A stretch of DNA of 64,000 nucleotides from Jaltomata sinuosa (Eukaryota > Streptophyta > Magnoliopsida > Solanales > Solanaceae), in NCBI GenBank assembly GCA_003996215.1, contig QJPP01005219.1:1-64000 (forward strand), read 5' to 3'. How positions within the stretch are numbered: position 1 is the first letter of the stretch; each line of letters begins with the position of its first letter. The notes under the pieces were generated by a model that saw nothing but the letters and a program-made list of their open reading frames with translations, did not search any database and was not told where the DNA came from. A program made the position numbers and the translations under genes. Positions 57,247-64,000 of this stretch are shown piece by piece.

Positions 57247-59586
57247 TTGAGTTGTTTTTCATTTCAACAGATAAAAGAAACCGGTTTGTGTTTACAAAAA
57301 CTGGCTGAACACTCTTACTTCACTCACTCGAAAGCACACTTAGATTCATCCTCTGACCCTCGCTTGTCTGCAGAAAGAATGACTGATAGTGAGGAACAAA
57401 AAGCCCTAGCTATAAGAGACAGCGTCATCGCTGAACGGAATGAAATAATCGCAGAGCTTGCAAAGAAATTAGAAAAGATGCAGGAAGAAGTGCAAAAGGG
57501 GAAAGACATGGCTAGCTTGGCAATTGCCGCCAATACTCCTGCTTTGGGTGATTCTCAGCCCCCTCCTCAAAACCCTCCACTCAATTCTCCTCAAATCGAA
57601 AATCAACCAAAAGACATCCCCTCCTTTTCCATTCCCAGGCCTTCAAACAAAATTGTCCACAATAACCCCTCCCTCGTCAGGTCCCTATACCAGACCCATA
57701 CTCCCCCTGTTCAACATACTAACTAGAACAACAATCCAGGTGCCTATTTCACACAAAACCCTCCAAATCTCCAGAACACTCCACAAAATACCTACAACTC
57801 CCAAAACAAACATCCTAATGAAACCAACATAGTTAACCCACATAATTTTACCCCCACATACCAAAATACTATTCCACATGTCAAGCCCCCGCCCGCGCAG
57901 AACATACCTCCCGCTTTCCATGCCATAACAGAACCATACCCCATCCTCCAGGAGAACCCTGAGCTAGATCATTATAAAGAGAAAGAAAGAGAGCTGAAGG
58001 CTACAAAAATGAAACGCGACCTCGATATGGCACAAATAAGAGAAGAAATGGCCCAGATTTGAGAGTTAAGGAGTTTGCCTTATGAGAAAGGCTACGACTA
58101 TGACGATCTCTGCATTCACCCTGAGATGAACCTGCCACAAGGTTTCAAAATTCCAAAATTTGAAATATTCAATGGTGGTTGGAGTCCCAAAGACCATCTA
58201 AGGAGTTACTATGATCAGATGGTCGGTGCCCGAAGAAACGATGCCCTGCCAATAAGACTCTTTAGTCGAAGTCTGAATGGAGAGGCATTGGAATGGTTCA
58301 CCTCCCAAGAATTGAAGAAGTTGTTCAAGTTGAGAGATCTCGCCTGAGATTTTTCCCAGAGATTTGCATATAACGTAGATGTCGTCCAAGATCGATATTC
58401 CCTGGGACGCATCAGGCAAAAGTTAAATGAAGATTTCAGAGATTATGCTTACCGGTGGAGAAAAGAGGCCGCGAGAGTCCAGCCTCCTATGACTGAAAAA
58501 GAAATAAGCGCGGTATTTATGCGCGCTCAGGAGTTGTAAGTTTATGACAAGATGATATCAACGGTAAACGCCCAGTTTGCCGACTTTGTCAAAATCGGAG
58601 AGATTGTGGAAGAAGGGCTCTGCAGTGACAAAATCGCCAAAACCCCGGTTTCTTCAAGACCTATCGGACCACCAAAGAAAAAGAGATAGGAGGTATCTTC
58701 GGTATCTTTCAATTCTAGTCCAAAACCACATAAACCCTTCAGAGCTGGTTACAAGAAGCCACTTGTTCCAACAACCCCTCCTCCAGTTCCACAAAACCCT
58801 CAACCAATCTTCTATACTCAGCCAATCTACCAAACTCCCGTGCCAAATGTGTAGCCCATCTACCAAACTCCAGTCCCAAATATACAATCCACATACCAAG
58901 CACCTCCCCAGAATTTTCCAGTATACCAAAGTGCTCCTGAAAACCAGAACAACCACCGGGTTCCTCCTCTCGCTAACCCCGGTCTCCCTCAACCAAATTT
59001 GGAAAAGAAAGTTCCTCGAACTTTCACTCAATTAGTCAAGACCTGAACTCAGTTATATAAAAGACTAAAGGCCGCTGGATTAGTTCAGCCCATTCAGCAT
59101 AAACCAGGTAACGCCAACTCTCCTTTCTACAAAGCTGATTGGCATTGTGCTTATCACTCTAGAGGAGCCGGACATAGCACAGAGGATTGCATCAATCTGA
59201 AACACAAGATTCAAGATTTTATCGATCAAAAGGTAGTCACCTTACAGACAGCACCGCTAAATGTTAATAACAACCCACTTCCGAATCACGAAAGAGCCAC
59301 TGTAAACATGATCGAAATAGAGGAAGAATGGTTCGCAAGCAAGTCCATAGTGCCGGCGAGCCCCAGAAAGCCTGAGGTACTAGAAAGGTATGTAGCTGCT
59401 TTGAGAATCACGGAGAAGCCGCAATTTGTTGTATTGGTGCCAGCTGAAAAAGAGTTCATAATTGAAGCCGCTGCAACTCACGGCATGATAAGATCTGGGA
59501 GATGTTATGTCCTCAATAATCTGGCAGATGATGCTTACAAGAAGAGTCTACAGAAAAGGCCAATCATTGAAGGCAAAGCAGAATAG
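57247..59586 (+). pseudogene. gag of Tat element E
   Basis: One continuous frame, interrupted only by stops (57724, 58060, 58345, 58537, 58687, 58852, 59044, 59584). The N-terminal part has a coiled coil (AERNEIIAELAKKLEKMQEE), followed by a proline/asparagine-rich spacer. The conserved Tat capsid region follows at 58075-58520 (FKIPKFEIFNGGWSPKDHL, EALEWFTSQEL, DFRDYAYRWRKEAARV), then proline-rich QTPVPN repeats and a zinc-knuckle-like CAYHSRGAGHSTEDC near 59146-59190. Gag forms the particle shell. The start is taken at the ATG of 57247 with low certainty, because translation of Tat gag may begin further in at the MTDSEEQKA methionine (57379). Confidence 0.82.
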
Positions 59587-59598
59587 TTTTGGAGAAGA

Positions 59599-60744
59599 AT
59601 GCAGCCAAAAGAGTACTCGATTGTGAAGCACTTGGAAAAGACCCCGACTCAAATTCCTATTTGGGCATTGCTCATGAGTTACCTGTACCACAGACAGGCG
59701 TTACTCAAGGTTCTAAATGAAGCTTACGTGACCATGGGTACCAGTGCAGAAAACTTGACTGCCATGGTAAGCCAAGTCCTACGAAGCCACCGCATCTGTT
59801 TCAGTGATGATGAGTTGCCTTTTGAAGGCGTGACGCACAACAAGGCTCTACATATCACTATTCAGAGTCAATAAAAGGTTGTGAATAGGGTATTGATCGA
59901 TGACGGATCAGGATTGAACATTTGTCCATTGTCAACACTGACACAGTTGGAATAAGATTATGGAGAGATCCATCAAAGCAGGGTCAATGTGAGGGTCTTC
60001 GACGGAGGACAGAGAGATACCTTTGGAGAAGTCAACCTATATATCCAGATGGGACTCACTGAATTTTGAACAGAGTTATAGGTCATGGATATTACCACTA
60101 GTTACAATTTTCTTTTTGGACGTCCATGGATCCACGAAGCTAGGGCCGTGCCATCAGCCTTGCACCAAATGGTGAAGTTCTTTTGGGAAGGGCACGAAGT
60201 GGTAATCCATGGAGAGGGAAGCCACCTGAGTCGCCCAAATGATTGTGTCCCCATAATCTAAGAGGTCCCGAGAGGGAGTGACTTCTACACAGTGGAAATT
60301 GTGAATGCCACAAAAGAGGACCTGGCTCCTCAAATTCCTATGCCTCCCATTTACAAGATGCTTGCGACCACAATGCTGATGCGTGGTTATGAACTAGGCT
60401 CGGGGCTAGGAAGGAACTCTAACGGTCATATTGAACCTTTAAGTATCCCTGGACAGTTGAGCAAGCATGGATTCGGGTATGTGATCCAAGAAGGTGGAGC
60501 CAGCAATAAAGAAAAGAAGAGGTCAGGACTGCCCAAGCCTTTTCCTCATTTGTATCAATCGTTCTCGGTACGCGTCAGTCCCCCGAGTGATGGGTTGGAG
60601 GATGGAATAGGGGATCTGTTTGAGGAGTGTGATGCTATCGCGGAAGAAGCTCCTGAAACAACCATAATTAGGAACCTCAAACTCGGTGAGGAGTTTCCAA
60701 ACAGGGTCGCCACTCCCTTGGCTACTCTCCACTCGGCTGGGTAG
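59599..60744 (+). pseudogene. Protease and G-patch region of element E
   Basis: In frame with gag. It contains the protease active site VLIDDGSGLNICP (59890-59928), where the usual DGG/DSG context reads DDGSG, then the [16 protein letters not shown] segment (about 60110), and a G-patch, GYELGSGLGRNSNGHIEPL (about 60388-60440). G-patch motifs after the protease are known in Tat/Ogre-type and some other retroelements and bind RNA or RNA helicases. Stops at 59872, 59953, 60067, 60079 and 60259, plus the terminal stop at 60742. Stop codons include TGA in TTTTGAACA, compatible with CGA to TGA decay. Confidence 0.8.
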
Positions 60745-61025
60745 ACAAAGACTTTGTTTTACAAAATTTGGCGATGGTCCGGATGAGGCTCTGCGACCCG
60801 CCCTTTATGTTTTAAATTTCCTCGTATTGTTTACTGCTTTCTAAAAGGAATGAACCTACATTCATGTAGGTTGTAGCCATAGTTTATAAATATTTTCGAA
60901 TTTCAAATGAAAGCCTCCGTATTTTGAAAATATTCGCCGTTTAAAGATATGATTTTATTTGCTTATTATTATCTAACCCGTTTTGTTTTGGTTTTAGTAA
61001 TAAAAAGTTAAAACCTGCCACTGTC
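60745..61025 (+). other. Spacer between protease/G-patch and RT in element E
   Basis: AT-rich, with stops in all frames. An intergenic gap between gag-pro and pol is consistent with Tat/Ogre-type elements. In Ogre a spliced intron lies in a comparable place, but no convincing splice-site pair was identified here. Confidence 0.45.
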
Positions 61026-62245
61026 ATGTCATTTCAAGGGCTTAACAAACAAACTGAGCTAGGTGACGATGATTTTGAGGAATATGATGAAGAAACTATG
61101 GTTCCCAAAGACTTGACAGAGTAATTAACAGACTTTGAGAATGGAGAAAAGCCTAATCTAGAGGAAACTGAGACAGTCAATCTAGGAGACGACCAAGAAG
61201 TCAAAGAAACCAGAATCAGTGTCCATTTGACATAAACACAGAAAAGAGAACTTATCATATTGCTCCAAGAATACATCGACACATTTGCTTTGTCCTACAA
61301 CGATATGCCAGGACTAAGCACAAACATAGTCTCCCACAAGCTGCCTATTAATCCAGGGTTTGATCCCATCAAGCAGAAGATTCAAAAGTTCAAGCCAGAT
61401 CTAAGTCTGAAGATCAAGGAACAAGTTACCAAACAGATTCAGTCTAGAGTGGTAGGGGTTACAAAGTATCCGACCTGGTTGGCCAATATCATCCCAGTTT
61501 CTAAGAAAGATGGGAAGATCAGAATCTGTGTTGATTATCGAGACCTGAACAGGGTCAGTCCTAAAGACAACTTCCCATTTCTCAATATCCATATCCTTAT
61601 CGATAACTGCGCGAAGCACAAAATGCAATCATTCATGGATTATTTTGCTGGATACCATCAGATCTTAATAGATGAAGAAGATGCGGAGAAAACAACCTTT
61701 ATCACCCCCTGGGGTATCTACTATTACCGAGTGATGCCATTTGGTCTCAAAAATACGGGTGCTACTTATATCGATCCATGACAACCCTTTTCCATGCCAT
61801 GATTCATAAGGAGATTGAGGTATACATGGATGATGTGATTGTCAAATCCCGCGAGAGTTCAGATCACTTGACCCATTTGAGGAAGTTTTTTTACCGCCTG
61901 CGAAAATACAACCTAAAGCTGAATCCGGCAAAGTGTGCTTTTGGGGTGCCAGCTGGTAAATTGTTGGGTTGTATAGTCAGTAGAAGGGGCATCGTGCTCG
62001 ACCCTTTAAAGATCAAAGCAATTCAGGAGTTTTCTCCCCCGAAGACCAAGAAAGAGGTCATGAGTTTGCTGGGAAGGTTGAATTATATTAGTCGATTCAT
62101 TGCTCAATCAACGGTTATTTGTGAACCCATTTTCAAGTTATTAAAGAGAGATACGCCGACTGGTTGGACCAAGGAGTGCCAGCAAACTTTTGATCGTATC
62201 AAAGACTACTTGTCCAGTCCTCCGATATTGGTTCCTCCAAGATAA
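61026..62245 (+). pseudogene. Reverse transcriptase of element E
   Basis: It opens at ATG 61026 with an acidic leader (DDDFEEYDEE) and two stops, then RT proper from about 61260: HKLPINPGFDPIKQKIQKF, WLANIIPVSKKDGKIRICVD, YRDLNRVSPKDNFP, MPFGLKNTGATY. A one-base loss (or two-base gain) near 61775 shifts the frame. The catalytic EVYMDDVIVKS (61817-61849, both aspartates present), KLNPAKCAFGVPAGKLLG and GRLNYISRFIAQ follow in the second frame up to a stop at 62243. In YFAGYHQ, phenylalanine stands where related elements usually have glycine or tyrosine. Confidence 0.87.
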
Positions 62246-62574
62246 GGGAGCCCATTATTGTTGTATCTATCGGTTTCATAAAATGCCTTCGGATGCATCC
62301 TGGGACAACATGATGAAACCGGAAAGAAAGAACGAGCGATTTATTATCTGAGTAAAAAGTTCACTCCGTGCGAGGCTCATTATACTTTGTTATAAAAGAC
62401 TTGTTGTGCTTTGACTTGGGTCGCTCAAAAGTTGAGACATTATTTGTCGTCCTATACGACATATCTCATTTCCATAATGGACCCCCTGAAGTACATATTC
62501 CAAAGGGCCATGCCTACGGGGAAATTGGACAAATGGCAAATGTTGCTATGTGAGTTTGACATCATATAAAAGCA
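62246..62574 (+). pseudogene. RNase H (gypsy-type) of element E
   Basis: Continues the second RT frame after the stop at 62243: YLSVS-stop-NAFGCILGQHDETG, AIYYLSKKFTPCEAHYTLL-stop, RHYLSSYTTY, DPLKYIFQRAMPTGKLDKW. A stop replaces the residue where the first catalytic aspartate is expected (before NAFG, near 62280). A second frameshift near 62560 moves the following domain to frame 1. Confidence 0.8.
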
Positions 62575-62937
62575 ATGAAGGGACAGGTCTTAGTAGATCA
62601 TTTAGCAGAAAATCTGGTTGATGAAGATTATGAAACTTACTTCCCCGATGAAGAGATTTTGTTCATAGGTGAGGATATTGCTGAGTCATACCCTGGTTGG
62701 ATATTGTTCTTCAATAGAGCGGTCAACTTCAAAGGTTCGGGCATTGGAGCAGTCTTGGTATCAGAAACTGATCAGCACTATCCAGTGACAGCCAAACTCT
62801 ATTTCCTGTGCACTAATAACATGGCTGAGTATGAAGCTTGTATTCTCGGTATCCAACTAGCTATTGATATGAATGTCCGAGAACTTTTGGTCATAGGTGA
62901 TTCCGATTTGCTAATTCACCAAGTTCAAGGTGAATAG
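62575..62937 (+). pseudogene. Archaeal-type RNase H (aRH) of element E
   Basis: This second RNase H is diagnostic for Tat elements. Motifs: WILFFNRAVNFKGSGIGAVL, CTNNMAEYEACILGIQLA, LLVIGDSDLLIHQVQGE. The catalytic glutamate (AEYEA) and the aspartate of GDSD are present, but the first aspartate of the FFDGA-type motif is asparagine (codon 62713-62715), so activity is probably lost. The stop at 62935 replaces the tryptophan that normally follows QGE. The start at 62575 is the first methionine after the frameshift, not a true start. Confidence 0.87.
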
Positions 62938-64000
62938 GCTGTGAAGAACCCCAAGATAGTATCGTATGCGAAGATGGTGCAAAGTTTGTGCAAGAGATTG
63001 AGGAAGATTGAATTTAAGCATACACCGAGGATTCAGAATGAGTTTGTCGATGCCTTGGCAACTATATCCTCCATGATTCAACATCCTGATCAGAATTATA
63101 TCTATCCGTTGATAATAGGTCTTAAAGAATAACCTGCGCACTGTGCCCAAGTCGAAGCAGAATCAGACAAAAAACCATGGTCTTATGATATCAAGAGGTA
63201 TCTAGAAGTTGGAGTCTATCCCGAAGATGTGACCGCCAACCAAAAGAAAACCATTCGTCGAATCGCCAACAACTTTTTCCTAAATGGAGAAATCATGTAT
63301 AGGAGGACTCCGGACCTTGGATTCTTAAGATGCGTTGATTCGATTGATGCCACAAAACTATTGGAAGAGGTACACACTAGAGTGCATGGTCCCCACATGA
63401 ATGGGTTCACCCTAGCCAAGAAGATTTTGTGAACTGGATACTTTTGGATGACCATGGAAAATGACTGTAGCAAGTTCATACAAAAATGTCACAAGTGCCA
63501 GATCCACGGAGATTTGATTCGAGTACCACCTAGCCATCTTTATGCAATGAGCGCAGCTTGGCCTTTTGTAGCCTGGGGCATGGATGTCATTGCTCCCGTC
63601 AAGCCGTCTGCCTCGAATGGACACAGATTCATTTTTGTAGCTATTGATTACTTCACCAAGTGGGTAGAAGTTGCTTCTTACAAGTGTGTGACCAAGAAGG
63701 TTGTAGCCGATTTTGTTAAAAACAACCTAATCTGTCGATTCGGGATCCCTGAGTCAATTATTACCAACAACGGAACAAATATGAACAGCCACTTGATGAA
63801 AGAAATATGTGAACAATTCAAGATCACTCACCATAATTCAACCGCATACCAGCCATAAATGAATGGAGTTGTGGAAGCCGCCAACAAGAATATCAAGAAG
63901 ATCTTGAGAAAAATGGTCGACCATCACCGATCTTGGCATGAGATGTTGCCTTATGCTTTACTGGGATACCGGATGACCGTCAGGACTTCGACCGGGGCAA
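62938..64000 (+). pseudogene. Integrase of element E, runs off the window
   Basis: 62941-63132 is the linker. The zinc-binding domain carries EEVHTRVHGPHMNGFTLAKKIL, a TGA, then KCHKCQIHGD (63484-63515). Core: WGMDVIAPVKPSASNGHRF (first D), SIITNNGTNMNSHL (second D changed to N, codon 63766-63768), then TAYQP-stop-MNGVVEAANKNIKK with the glutamate kept, and YRMTVRTSTGA at the window end. The changed DDE residue and at least three stops make it inactive. G-to-A at 63766 is a deamination-type change. Confidence 0.87.

Larger units (their letters stand above)
39036..64000 (+). mobile_element. Element E: Tat-lineage Ty3/gypsy retrotransposon, continues past the window
   Basis: It comprises a 5' LTR (39036-43510), a PBS (43515), a leader split by element B (44050-55713), then gag, protease with G-patch, RT, RNase H, an additional archaeal-type RNase H (CTNNMAEYEACILG) and integrase up to the window end. 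The second RNase H between RNase H and integrase is a hallmark of Tat elements. The left flank is element G. The gag-protease frame from 57247 to 60744 has no frameshift, only stops. Pol has two frameshifts, and several catalytic residues are changed. The 3' LTR is outside the window. Confidence 0.85.

Noticed and set aside
57524..57832. Proline-rich ORF overlapping gag of E
   Set aside because: It is in another frame from the gag coding sequence, which is supported by the coiled coil upstream and the capsid motif downstream.
60745..61025. Ogre-type intron between protease and RT
   Set aside because: No convincing donor and acceptor pair restores the frame. The gap may simply be intergenic.
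62368..62553. Plus-strand ORF in element E between RT and aRH
   Set aside because: The RNase H motifs (AIYYLSKKF, DPLKYIFQ) are in a different frame over the same bases.
1..64000. Endogenous pararetrovirus or host protein-coding gene
   Set aside because: No movement-protein, coat-protein or host-gene signature was recognised. All strong coding signals are gypsy gag-pol.

Overview
This window looks like a gene-poor, repeat-dense stretch of a plant nuclear genome. The elements suggest Solanaceae: Ty3/gypsy chromoviruses of Tekay/Del type with very long LTRs (3.3-3.7 kb), Tat-lineage gypsy elements with an extra archaeal-type RNase H, a CACTA DNA transposon with GGCCACGCTTTT-like subterminal repeats, and a tRNA-derived SINE-like piece. 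No host protein-coding gene could be supported. Every recognisable coding stretch is a decayed gag-pol fragment. Family names rest on motifs recognised by eye, not on a database search.

Layout. 1-293 is the 3' end of a chromovirus LTR sitting in the gag of an old minus-strand chromovirus C (gag 294-2126, PBS near 2328, LTR from 2343). C's LTR is split by element A (+, 3244-21339, target duplication CAAAC/CGAAC). A has a 5' LTR (3244-6923), a decayed gag-pol (7136-12123) and a 3' LTR (12125-21339), and that 3' LTR is itself split by a 5.6-kb non-autonomous CACTA element (13674-19298). C's LTR resumes at 21345-22001 and is broken again by two Tat-type LTRs facing each other: D1 (+, 22002-23835) and D2 (-, 23836-27411). 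D2 is a 3' LTR with a polypurine tract at 27413-27427. Its internal 3' region (27428 to about 31837) carries several tandem arrays with a period near 70 bp.

31838-37592 holds a chromovirus-like LTR fragment and element F, an LTR element with a PBS but no detectable genes and with several minisatellites. 37593-39035 is a minus-strand chromovirus RT/RNase H remnant (G). From 39036 to beyond the window runs Tat element E (+): LTR 39036-43510, PBS 43515, leader, then (after an 11.7-kb interruption) gag, protease plus G-patch, RT, RNase H, archaeal-type RNase H and integrase up to base 64000. The interruption is chromovirus B (-, 44050-55713), the best preserved element here: two near-identical 3.3-kb LTRs, target duplication ACTAG/ACTAT, PBS, gag, protease, RT-RNase H, integrase and chromodomain-like tail.

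How the parts work together. Each retroelement once encoded Gag, protease, RT/RNase H and integrase for copy-and-paste transposition, with LTRs supplying promoter and RNA-processing signals. All are now defective through stop codons, frameshifts or changed catalytic residues. Many stops in A fall where B has CAG, as expected if methylated CHG cytosines deaminated. The nesting gives a relative order: C is older than A, A is older than CACTA, G is older than E, and E is older than B. I found no new cellular system. The most unusual signals are the 70-bp-period satellite nursery in D2, the tail-to-tail LTR palindrome, palindromic promoter modules in the LTRs, and premature stops shared between elements A and B.
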